Shown here: positions 10,428 to 16,074 of the stretch, piece after piece
Layout of the letters: every line of letters begins with the position of its first letter
Numbering within the stretch: the stretch's first letter is position 1
DNA from: Spirochaetaceae bacterium
GTDB lineage: Bacteria; Spirochaetota; Spirochaetia; Treponematales; Breznakiellaceae
Direction of reading: 5' to 3'
Length of the DNA stretch: 16,074 nucleotides
Assembly (NCBI GenBank): GCA_031290855.1
Contig: JAISLM010000100.1
Coordinates: forward strand, 1 to 16,074
Position numbers and translations under genes: made by a program
The notes under the pieces: model-generated
What the model saw: the letters and a program-made list of their open reading frames with translations, nothing else
Database searches by the model: none
Told to the model about the DNA's origin: nothing

Positions 10428-10870
10428 TGGACACGGAAGACACAATGGAGCCGGAAGCGGCCCCGTCCGAAGCACGGGGGGACAATCTCCCCGTGCTGAC
10501 GGGGACGGCGTTTGCCGACCTTGCGGCTTCGGGCCCGTGGATGAGGCTGATAGGGATCGTCACCTTTGCCGCCTGCGGCGTGATGCTGATCGCGGGCCTC
10601 GTGATGATCTTCAACATGGAACGTCTGCCGGGCCTTATATACATCGTGCTTGCCGTGGTCTGTTTTTTCCCGGCAAGGTTTCTTTTTCGCGCGGGCTCAA
10701 AGCTTTGCGCGCTAAAGGCGGGCGGCGGCGGGGACGCATTGGAAGATGCGCTGCGAAACAACAGGTCGTACTGGAAGTTTTCAGGCGTCATTACTGTAGT
10801 AAGCCTGGGCCTTACCGTCTTAGTTATAGTCGTCGTTCTGATCGGGACCCTGATTGAAAGGCTTGGCTGA
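10424..10870 (+). CDS. DUF5362-type inner-membrane protein
   Basis: A 148-residue protein with three predicted membrane helices (about 42-63, 68-88 and 119-143), a ~38-residue acidic N-terminal tail and a short soluble loop (~90-118) after helix 2. The SGPWMRLIGI opening, GLIYIVLAVVCFFPARFLFR and the ALRNNRSYWKFSGVI segment fit the DUF5362 family as I remember it; its function is unknown. The ATG at 10424 overlaps the pta TGA in an ATGA arrangement, with AAGG upstream; a second ATG directly follows. Coupling suggests co-expression with pta, but no biochemical link is shown. It could be a small transport or envelope-stress factor, which is a guess. Confidence 0.75.
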   Translation: MMDTEDTMEPEAAPSEARGDNLPVLTGTAFADLAASGPWMRLIGIVTFAACGVMLIAGLVMIFNMERLPGLIYIVLAVVCFFPARFLFRAGSKLCALKAGGGGDALEDALRNNRSYWKFSGVITVVSLGLTVLVIVVVLIGTLIERLG

Positions 10871-10876
10871 CAAGGC

Positions 10877-12175
10877 ATGACCGTTGGTTTTCTGTGCGAT
10901 ACGGGCGCGGCCCCGCGCTTTGCGCAGGGTCGCGTTTTTTTAGGTCCCCTAATACCGGGTTTGAGCGTCAGGCTAGCCTTTGTTCTGATCGCATTTTTCC
11001 TGTCTACATCCTGTACAAAAACCTCTTCCGAAGCCTCCGCTAACGGGCCGGACGCTCCGAAGGAAAGCGCCGCGCCGGACGCGGAAGCGCTGTTGCTGGA
11101 GGAAGCGGCGGCGCTCGTCGGCCTGATGACGGACGGGCAGGTGGCGGCGCAGGTGATAATGACCGGCGTTGACGCCTCCGGCCCGCTGGACAAGGGCGAG
11201 AAGGAACGCCTGCGCCGCGTACCGGCAGGCGCGGTGATGCTGTTCAGGAAGAACCTCGATACGGACGCCCTGTCGATACGGCGGATGACGGCGGAGCTTT
11301 GCGCGGAAACCGGCTTCCCGCTTGGGGAGGCGGGCCTTAGGATAGAGCCCTTCATAGCCGTTGACCACGAGGGCGGCGAGGTGCACCGTTTCACCGCCGG
11401 CGTCCGCCGCCTCCCCGCGCCGCTTTCCTACTTTGAGTTGGCCGGCCGGGACGGGCGGGACGCGGCGCTTCTTGCGGTAGAGTCCGACGCGGCGGGGGCT
11501 GCGGGGGAACTCGCCGCTCTCGGCATAACGATGAACCTGGCGCCGCTTGCCGAACTTCTGACGGACGGAAACAGGAGTTTCCTCGGTACGCGCTCCTACG
11601 GTCCTGACGCGGGATTCACGACGGCGGCGGCGGCGGCCTTAATGCGCGGCATGAAGGCCGCCGGCATAGCCTGCGTGCTGAAGCACTTCCCCGGAAACGC
11701 CGGCACGGACCCGCACGAGGAAACCCCGGTGATGGCGGGCGGCGGGGAGGCCCTGCGACAGGCCGTTACCCCATTTGCCGTGCTGGTTTCGGCGGTGGGC
11801 GGGCCGCCGCCCTCCGCAGTGATGGTCTCGCACGTCGTTGTCCCGGCATGGGACGAAGCGCGAAGCGCGAGCCTTTCGGAGACCGTGATACGGCAAAAAC
11901 TGCGCGGTGAACTGGGCTTTGGCGGGATAATCCTGGCGGACGATTTTTCTATGGGCGCGGTTTCGGGCGGCTACGGCACGGCGGAGGCGTCCGTGGCATC
12001 CCTAGCCGCCGGCGTGGACATGGTGATGGCCTGGCCGCGCAACCTTGTAAGCGTCCACGCCGCGATTCTCGCCGCGCTGTCGGACGGAAGCCTCCCCCGC
12101 GCCCGCCTTGCGGACGCGGCCTCCAGGATCGTCCGCGAAAAAATGCGCCGTGCCCCGGTATCCGCCAACAAATGA
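10877..12175 (+). CDS. Family 3 glycoside hydrolase lipoprotein (beta-N-acetylhexosaminidase, NagZ-like)
   Basis: Expected to remove beta-linked N-acetylglucosamine or similar sugars, at the membrane. A hydrophobic stretch (VRLAFVLIAFFL, 31-42) leads to the lipobox LSTSC, with C46 as the lipidated residue, then a Ser/Ala/Pro-rich linker (~47-70). The GH3 N-terminal domain follows: DHEGGEVHRF (163-172), KHFPG (269-273), the Asp-His dyad D278/H280 in DPHEETP, and the nucleophile region ADDFSMGA (354-361). The loop between KHFPG and the dyad is shorter than the usual GHGxTxxDSH. There is no C-terminal GH3 domain. The ATG at 10877 gives an odd 28-residue extension before the signal and lacks a well-spaced Shine-Dalgarno; an in-frame TTG at 10961 would give a compact lipoprotein signal. 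A terminator-like hairpin lies between the two starts. Family is secure; substrate and start are not. Confidence 0.85.
   Translation: MTVGFLCDTGAAPRFAQGRVFLGPLIPGLSVRLAFVLIAFFLSTSCTKTSSEASANGPDAPKESAAPDAEALLLEEAAALVGLMTDGQVAAQVIMTGVDASGPLDKGEKERLRRVPAGAVMLFRKNLDTDALSIRRMTAELCAETGFPLGEAGLRIEPFIAVDHEGGEVHRFTAGVRRLPAPLSYFELAGRDGRDAALLAVESDAAGAAGELAALGITMNLAPLAELLTDGNRSFLGTRSYGPDAGFTTAAAAALMRGMKAAGIACVLKHFPGNAGTDPHEETPVMAGGGEALRQAVTPFAVLVSAVGGPPPSAVMVSHVVVPAWDEARSASLSETVIRQKLRGELGFGGIILADDFSMGAVSGGYGTAEASVASLAAGVDMVMAWPRNLVSVHAAILAALSDGSLPRARLADAASRIVREKMRRAPVSANK
10906..10941 (+). terminator. Strong intrinsic terminator or attenuator at the glycosidase 5' end
   Basis: CGCGGCCC (10906-10913) pairs with GGGTCGCG (10927-10934), an 8-bp stem with one G-U. 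The loop can itself pair (CGCGC/TTTGCGC), and seven T follow (10935-10941). It lies 36 nt after the stop of the DUF5362 gene, where an operon terminator would be expected, yet inside the frame of the glycosidase as read from ATG 10877. Confidence 0.65.
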
Positions 12176-12250
12176 ACCTCCACCTTTCTTTGATGTTACA
12201 GGGCTTAAGCGCCTAAAGACTGAGTTTAGACCCCGCCGATCATACCGAAT

Positions 12251-12835
12251 CTACCCGCGCATACTAAACTCGCTGACAAGGCGGACGGCGCGTTTCATTT
12301 TGGGGGCGACGAGGGTTTTGTCGAAAGCGATCCTGTCCGTGTTCGGAAAAGTCACGGTACGCGCGAGTTCCGCGTTGAGCAGTTTAAATTCGAGGGCAAG
12401 CTGCTTTTTCATCATCGCGACGCCGCTTCCGTCCGCCGAGCCGTGGGAAGCGAAAAACAGCGCCGTTTTGTGTTTCCGGACGGGGCGTTCTATTCCAAGC
12501 GAATGTTTCGCCTCAAAATACTGCTGCGTACGGTCAAACACGGCCTTTAACGGGGCGGGAAACCCAAGCCCGTAAACGGGGGACGCCACTATCAGGATGT
12601 CGGCCGTTTCGATCCCCCGCCCGGCGGGAGCGAAGTCATCGTAGATGCATCCGCGTACCTTCCTGCAATGGCCGCAGTGGATACAGGGCTTTATCGCGGC
12701 CTCGTAAGCGTTGAAGATCACGGTGCTCCGCCTGAGGCCCGCGCCGTCCCAGCATTCAAAGAAACATTCCAGCATCCGGGCCGTATAGCCGTTACGGCGG
12801 GGCGAGCCGAACAGTACGAAAATATCGGGCGTCAT
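12251..12835 (-). CDS. Iron-sulfur flavoprotein / NADPH-dependent FMN reductase family
   Basis: A 194-residue flavodoxin-like protein. GSPRRNGYTAR (10-20) is the FMN phosphate loop, and SPVYGLGFPAPLKAVFDR (85-102) the second flavin-contact segment. Between them C51-x2-C54-x2-C57-x5-C63 matches the compact cysteine motif of Isf-type flavoproteins, predicted to hold one 4Fe-4S cluster. Such proteins carry electrons between ferredoxin and other acceptors, or reduce oxygen species or quinones; the acceptor here is unknown. The ATG (12833-12835) overlaps the parC TGA (12832-12834), so translation is probably coupled. The frame is open far upstream, but that part lies within parC in another frame and is not real. 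It ends at a TAG facing the glycosidase gene. Confidence 0.85.
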   Translation of the reverse strand: MTPDIFVLFGSPRRNGYTARMLECFFECWDGAGLRRSTVIFNAYEAAIKPCIHCGHCRKVRGCIYDDFAPAGRGIETADILIVASPVYGLGFPAPLKAVFDRTQQYFEAKHSLGIERPVRKHKTALFFASHGSADGSGVAMMKKQLALEFKLLNAELARTVTFPNTDRIAFDKTLVAPKMKRAVRLVSEFSMRG

Positions 12836-14754
12836 TTTTTTACTTCTATCCTTTTGACGGCTTTGTTGGACAGGCGCGCGCCGCCTGATTTTATTCCTTT
12901 TACCGTGAAGGCCTGGGACTTGAATTCTTCGCGTAAAACTTTCAGGCGCGGTTTCGGGACATAGTGCAGGCTGAAAGCGAACTTTTCGCGGGTGTCGATG
13001 TGCAGCACGTCCGTATTTTCCGGCACAAGCGAATATTCCTTGTTCATTATCCAGCCTTCGATCGCGCAGCGTTTTATAAACGCGAGGCCCGACTCTTTTT
13101 CCCTGTACACGATAGTAAAGACAAGCGCGTTTACCGTGTCCTTGTCCGCGATTCCTATCCACCAGGCTTTTTCGCCCGCAAAAACTTTTTCCTGTATGTC
13201 CTGCACCGTCCAAGAACCGTTTTGCCGGACGACAAGGACGCGGTCGAACTGCGAGGCCCCGGCTATGACCTCTCCGTTTACCGCCGTTCCAAGGTAGCCG
13301 CTTTCCCTGTCGTATTTAAGAACGAGTTCTTTTTTTACAACTTCTTTTATGTCGACTTTTTCGAATTTCCCGACTTTTGTTTTCCGTTCCCCGCGTCCGA
13401 GTTCCGTGTTTGATTTTATCTTCGCGATAACGCCGTCAAGGAACGAGACGGCGTAGGCGGTGCTGTTTTTGAGGTTGGCGTTTATCACCTTTATCCGCGC
13501 CTTTATCTCGTCCATTTCGTTACGCGCCCGCTCTATGTCGTAGAGGGAGATCCGGCGTATCGGTATTTTTAAAAGATGCTCTACGTCGTCGTCCGAGACG
13601 CCGCGCGGGCCGATCTCTTTCTCAAACGGAACAAAGCCGGACAGCACGGCCTTCCGCACCGTTTCGGCGGTTTTTTTGCTTTCGATAGCTTTGTAGATCC
13701 GTTCCTCGACAAAGATCCGCTCCAGGGTGCGCAGGTGGAGTTTGTCTTCCAGTTCCTTTTTTTCTATCTCCAGTTCTTTAATCAGGATTTCGACAAGCCG
13801 CTTCGCGTGGTAGCGCACGACATCGCTCACCGTCATCACTTCCGGGAACTCGTCCTTTATAAGGAGCATGTTGACGGAGACGGCCTCTTCGCATTCGGTA
13901 AACGCGAACAGCGCGTCTACCGTTTCTTCGGCGTATACGCCGCGCGGGAGTTTTATCTCGATCTCGACGTTTTCGGTCGTATAATCGTTGATCGATTGAA
14001 CCTTTACCCGTCCCGCCTTGGCCGCGTTCTCTATGCTTGCTATCATGCTTTCCGTAGTCGAACCGAAGGGCAGTTCCCGTATAACGATCCGCTTGGGGTC
14101 GCTCGTATCCAGTTTTGCCCGGACAAGCACCTTGCCGCAGCCGTCGCGGTAATCCGAAACGTCTACAAGACCGCCGCCGGGGAAGTCGGGGAACAGTTCG
14201 AATTTCTTTCCGGCAAGGCAGGCCTTTTCCGCTTCAAGCGTTTCGAGGATGTTGTGCGGCAGAATCTTTGTCGACATTCCGACGGCTATTCCTTCCGCGC
14301 CTATCACGAGAATCACGGGGATTTTCGCGGGAAAAACGAGCGGTTCCCTGTTGCGCCCGTCGTAAGATTCAATGTAGTCCGTAAGTTTCGGGTTGTAAAA
14401 AACGTCTTTCGCGAGCGGTGTCGACCTGCATTCTATGTAACGCGCGGCGGAAGCGCGGTCGCCCGTCAGGATGTTCCCGAAGTTTCCCTGCCTGTCGATG
14501 AAGAATTCCTTGTTAGCGAGCACGACAAGCGCGTCCCCTATCGAAGCGTCCCCGTGCGGATGGTACTTCATGCAGTGTCCCACGACGTTGGCGACCTTGT
14601 GGTACTTTCCGTCGTCCATCTCGAACAGCGAATGCAGTATGCGGCGCTGCACCGGCTTGAGTCCGTCGTCAAGTTCCGGGATGGCGCGGTCTTTGATCAC
14701 ATAAGAGGCGTATTCAAGGAAATTCTTTTCAAAAATACTTTTTATGTAAGCCAT
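12832..14754 (-). CDS. parC: DNA topoisomerase IV subunit A (spirochaete type)
   Basis: The breakage-reunion subunit of a type IIA topoisomerase, which decatenates chromosomes with ParE. The N-terminus (EYASYVIKDRAIPELDDGLKP, ~14-34) and YHPHGDAS are diagnostic. The catalytic tyrosine is Y106 in SAARYIECR. The tower and coiled-coil region spans ~310-440, rich in K/E/R (IEKKELEDKLHLRTLERIF). Only ~160 residues follow ~480, so the C-terminal pinwheel is reduced, and I see no GyrA box. At 640 residues it is shorter than E. coli ParC (752) but near treponeme ParC. The residue facing quinolone-site Ser80 of E. coli ParC is Ala (HPHGDAS). No parE is adjacent. The ATG lacks a recognisable Shine-Dalgarno. 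The minus-strand partner downstream is the iron-sulfur flavoprotein. GyrA is the alternative name, less likely given length and missing box. Confidence 0.92.
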   Translation of the reverse strand: MAYIKSIFEKNFLEYASYVIKDRAIPELDDGLKPVQRRILHSLFEMDDGKYHKVANVVGHCMKYHPHGDASIGDALVVLANKEFFIDRQGNFGNILTGDRASAARYIECRSTPLAKDVFYNPKLTDYIESYDGRNREPLVFPAKIPVILVIGAEGIAVGMSTKILPHNILETLEAEKACLAGKKFELFPDFPGGGLVDVSDYRDGCGKVLVRAKLDTSDPKRIVIRELPFGSTTESMIASIENAAKAGRVKVQSINDYTTENVEIEIKLPRGVYAEETVDALFAFTECEEAVSVNMLLIKDEFPEVMTVSDVVRYHAKRLVEILIKELEIEKKELEDKLHLRTLERIFVEERIYKAIESKKTAETVRKAVLSGFVPFEKEIGPRGVSDDDVEHLLKIPIRRISLYDIERARNEMDEIKARIKVINANLKNSTAYAVSFLDGVIAKIKSNTELGRGERKTKVGKFEKVDIKEVVKKELVLKYDRESGYLGTAVNGEVIAGASQFDRVLVVRQNGSWTVQDIQEKVFAGEKAWWIGIADKDTVNALVFTIVYREKESGLAFIKRCAIEGWIMNKEYSLVPENTDVLHIDTREKFAFSLHYVPKPRLKVLREEFKSQAFTVKGIKSGGARLSNKAVKRIEVKK

Positions 14755-14765
14755 ACTATGAGTGG

Positions 14766-14794
14766 ATCATAGCGGATTTTATAAGTTTCGTGAA
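14766..14794 (-). promoter_or_regulatory. Likely promoter for parC, very close to the start codon
   Basis: On the minus strand TTCACG (plus 14789-14794) and TATGAT (plus 14766-14771) are 17 nt apart, matching consensus at 4/6 and 5/6. The start would fall only a few nt before the ATG. An alternative -10, TATAAA (plus 14778-14783), with TTTTCA 16 nt upstream, would give a leader of ~15-20 nt. Confidence 0.45.
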
Positions 14795-14801
14795 TCAGGT
14801 G

Positions 14802-14831
14802 AAAACACCCGCCGGTCAGACGGCGGGTGTT
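14802..14831 (-). terminator. Second rho-independent terminator after cysK
   Basis: A perfect 11-bp stem, AACACCCGCCG (14804-14814) with CGGCGGGTGTT (14821-14831), and a 6-nt loop. On the minus strand it ends in TTTT (14805-14802). It lies between cysK and parC, insulating parC from cysK transcription. Confidence 0.8.
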
Positions 14832-14839
14832 CCGGACAC

Positions 14840-14870
14840 AAAACCGCCCGCAGGTAAATCCGGCGGGCGG
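14840..14870 (-). terminator. First rho-independent terminator after cysK
   Basis: CCGCCCGC (14844-14851) pairs with GCGGGCGG (14863-14870) around an 11-nt loop; on the minus strand TTTT follows. It begins 7 nt past the cysK stop. Confidence 0.75.
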
Positions 14871-14877
14871 GGAAGGC

Positions 14878-15798
14878 TTACTCTTCCCAGAGCCAGGTGG
14901 AAAGGTAGCGCTCGCCGGTGTCCGGCAGCACGGCGACGATGGTTTTGCCCTTGTTTTCGGGACGTTTAGATACGGTAAGGGCGGCCTCAAGCGCGGAGCC
15001 GGACGAGATGCCACCCAGAATCCCCTCTTCCTTGGCGGCGCGGCGCGCCGCCGAAGCGGCCTTAACGTCGTCGGTCTGGTAGATCTCGTCAATCACGTTC
15101 TTGTCGAACACCTTCGGAACAAAACCCGCGCCGATACCCTGAATCTTGTGCGGGCCGGGAGCGCCGCCCGACAGGACGGGCGAACTTGCCGGCTCGACGG
15201 CGATCACCTTGACGGACGGTTTCTTCGATTTAAGGAACCTGCCCGCGCCGGTAACCGTACCGCCAGTACCCACGCCGCCTATCAGGATGTCTACCTTGCC
15301 GTCGGTATCCTCCCAGATCTCCGGCCCGGTCGTCTTTTCATGGATTTCGGGATTGGCGGCATTGTCGAACTGCTGCGGAATAAACGAATTCGGCGTAGCA
15401 GCCGCGATCTCTTCCGCCTTGGCGATAGCGCCCTTCATACCTTTCGCGCCCTCCGTCAGTTCGAGCTTTGCCCCCAGCGCCTTCAGCAGCTTCCGGCGCT
15501 CTATGCTCATAGTTTCCGGCATCGTCAGAATCAGCTTGTAGCCCTTGACGGCGGCTACAAAGGCCAGGCCTATACCCGTATTGCCGCTAGTCGGCTCTAT
15601 GATCGTGCTTTCTTTCGAGAGTCGTCCCGCTTTTTCCGCCGCCTCGATCATCGCAAGCGCTATGCGGTCCTTTACGCTGTGCAGCGGGTTAAAATATTCC
15701 AGTTTGACGTAAATATCGGCCCCGCCGTCGTTCAGTTTGTTAATTTTGACTAAGGGTGTTTTCCCAATCAAATCCGTGATTTTTTCTGCTCTTGCCAT
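14878..15798 (-). CDS. cysK: Cysteine synthase (O-acetylserine sulfhydrylase)
   Basis: A fold-type II PLP enzyme of 306 residues that makes cysteine from O-acetylserine and sulfide in the cytoplasm. The PLP lysine is K43 in NPLHSVKDR. Substrate and cofactor loops are present: PTSGNTG (69-75), QQFDNAANP (142-150), GTGGT (177-181, phosphate cup) and GGISSGS (262-268), and the protein ends in a short acidic tail, WLWEE. Length and motifs are those of CysK rather than cystathionine beta-synthase, which would be longer. NPLHSVKDR differs from the commoner NPGSSVKDR, an ordinary family variant as far as I know. The ATG has AAGGGGG 5 nt upstream. It is a single-gene unit with a strong promoter and two terminators. 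With metI and metC it forms the sulfur amino-acid set of this region. Confidence 0.95.
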   Translation of the reverse strand: MARAEKITDLIGKTPLVKINKLNDGGADIYVKLEYFNPLHSVKDRIALAMIEAAEKAGRLSKESTIIEPTSGNTGIGLAFVAAVKGYKLILTMPETMSIERRKLLKALGAKLELTEGAKGMKGAIAKAEEIAAATPNSFIPQQFDNAANPEIHEKTTGPEIWEDTDGKVDILIGGVGTGGTVTGAGRFLKSKKPSVKVIAVEPASSPVLSGGAPGPHKIQGIGAGFVPKVFDKNVIDEIYQTDDVKAASAARRAAKEEGILGGISSGSALEAALTVSKRPENKGKTIVAVLPDTGERYLSTWLWEE

Positions 15799-15803
15799 AA
15801 AAG

Positions 15804-15837
15804 CCCCCTTGAAACAGCGGAATTCTCAACATTCCGC
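15804..15837 (-). promoter_or_regulatory. Leader hairpin and ribosome binding site of cysK
   Basis: GCGGAAT (minus; plus 15831-15837) pairs with ATTCCGC (plus 15817-15823) around a 7-nt loop, ending 6 nt before the AAGGGGG Shine-Dalgarno (plus 15804-15810). The whole leader is only ~85 nt, too short for a T-box or SAM riboswitch. A role in translation is inference. Confidence 0.45.
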
Positions 15838-15869
15838 AGTTTTTGGCAGACCGGCATCTACCGGCCTTT

Positions 15870-15884
15870 CCTAGTAACACTAGG
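15870..15884. promoter_or_regulatory. Palindromic operator candidate at the cysK start site
   Basis: CCTAGT-AAC-ACTAGG is a perfect 6-bp dyad with a 3-nt centre. It starts 7 nt below the -10 box, where transcription should begin, a usual position for a repressor. The ATACCTAGT half on the minus strand faintly recalls Rrf2-family sites (CymR/IscR); the regulator is a guess. Confidence 0.5.
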
Positions 15885-15890
15885 TATATT

Positions 15891-15919
15891 ATTTTAGTTT
15901 TGTAAAATAAATCTGTCAA
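15891..15919 (-). promoter_or_regulatory. Near-consensus promoter for cysK
   Basis: On the minus strand TTGACA (plus 15914-15919, perfect) and TAAAAT (plus 15891-15896, one base off) are exactly 17 nt apart in an AT-rich spacer. The expected start is near 15884. Confidence 0.8.
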
Positions 15920-15954
15920 GCCTCCACGATACCTCATTGAAAAATTAATCTATA

Positions 15955-16012
15955 GAGCCTGTCCCAAAACCATGCGCGTTAGCGCACATTCAATTAGTTT
16001 TGGGACAGGCTC
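15955..16012. repeat. Perfect 16-bp inverted repeat with nested hairpin
   Basis: GAGCCTGTCCCAAAAC (15955-15970) and GTTTTGGGACAGGCTC (15997-16012) are exact reverse complements. The 26-nt middle holds TGCGC-GTTA-GCGCA (15973-15986). No coding frame or target-site duplication is visible. It could be a miniature mobile element or an IS-end scar, or a transcription stop for a gene beyond the window. Confidence 0.75.
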
Positions 16013-16074
16013 AAGAGACCTTGTCACAAATTGAAAATTTTAGGGCAAACTATAACGGGGACACCAATGGAGGA
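16013..16074 (+). other. Intergenic edge with a Shine-Dalgarno-like end
   Basis: AT-rich sequence followed by TATAAC (16051-16056) and ending ATGGAGGA. The last six bases, GGAGGA, are a good ribosome binding site for a plus-strand gene starting just past the window. TTGTCA (16021-16026) is 24 nt from TATAAC, too far for a standard promoter. Confidence 0.25.

Noticed and set aside
10405..11394. 329-codon open frame on the minus strand
   Set aside because: Antisense to the DUF5362 and glycosidase genes; Ser/Pro/Thr/Arg-rich shadow of GC-rich coding DNA.
12176..12250. Terminator between the convergent glycosidase and flavoprotein genes
   Set aside because: Only weak dyads (GCTTAAGC; CTAAA/TTTAG) and no T-run; not enough to call.
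12836..13213. Upstream extension of the iron-sulfur flavoprotein
   Set aside because: The extra 126 residues lie out of frame inside parC and look random; the flavin loop starts right after ATG 12835.
13576..14772. 398-codon open frame on the plus strand
   Set aside because: Wholly antisense to parC, whose catalytic motifs are clear; the composition is unlike a real protein.
14827..15753. 308-codon open frame on the plus strand
   Set aside because: Antisense to cysK; contains no recognisable domain.
16021..16056. Promoter TTGTCA...TATAAC at the right edge
   Set aside because: The 24-nt spacing is too long for a standard sigma-70 promoter.

Overview
The window is GC-rich bacterial chromosome and most likely comes from a treponeme-like spirochaete. 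The best clue is the 640-residue topoisomerase IV A subunit (minus strand, 12832-14754). Its N-terminal wording and short C-terminal domain match my memory of Treponema ParC. A single-chain pyruvate:ferredoxin oxidoreductase, phosphotransacetylase, a DUF5362-type membrane protein and a treponeme-style lipoprotein signal fit a fermentative anaerobe of that group. The assignment is inference, since no database was searched.

Layout. 1-244: a 104-bp-period tandem repeat with nested hairpins. 245-1771 (-): a VWA-like (DUF2201-type) MIDAS protein whose last ~38 codons run through palindromic DNA. 1772-3230: about 1.45 kb without an intact gene, holding three decayed coding remnants; the clearest is a xylose/multiple-sugar ABC permease broken by a frameshift and a deletion. 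3231-6791 (-): nifJ. 6912-9236 (+): metC and metI, two PLP transsulfuration enzymes 18 nt apart, diverging from nifJ. 9393-12175 (+): pta, a DUF5362-type membrane protein, and a family 3 glycosidase lipoprotein; a terminator-like hairpin sits in the 5' end of the glycosidase frame. 12251-14754 (-): parC and a coupled iron-sulfur flavoprotein. 14878-15798 (-): cysK with two tandem terminators, a near-consensus promoter and a palindrome over its expected start site. 15955-16012: a perfect 16-bp inverted repeat of MITE or hairpin type. The window ends in a purine-rich, Shine-Dalgarno-like sequence, probably just before another gene.

How the genes fit together. NifJ makes acetyl-CoA from pyruvate and Pta converts it to acetyl phosphate, which acetate kinase (not in the window) would use to make ATP. 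CysK, MetI and MetC cover cysteine synthesis and sulfur transfer through cystathionine to homocysteine. The iron-sulfur flavoprotein is a possible low-potential electron carrier partner, but its only visible link is to parC.

I did not find a convincing new multi-gene defence or mobile system. The better leads are regulatory and structural: the palindromic tail of the VWA gene, the hairpin inside the glycosidase start, the cysK promoter-operator, the parC-flavoprotein coupling and the small repeats.
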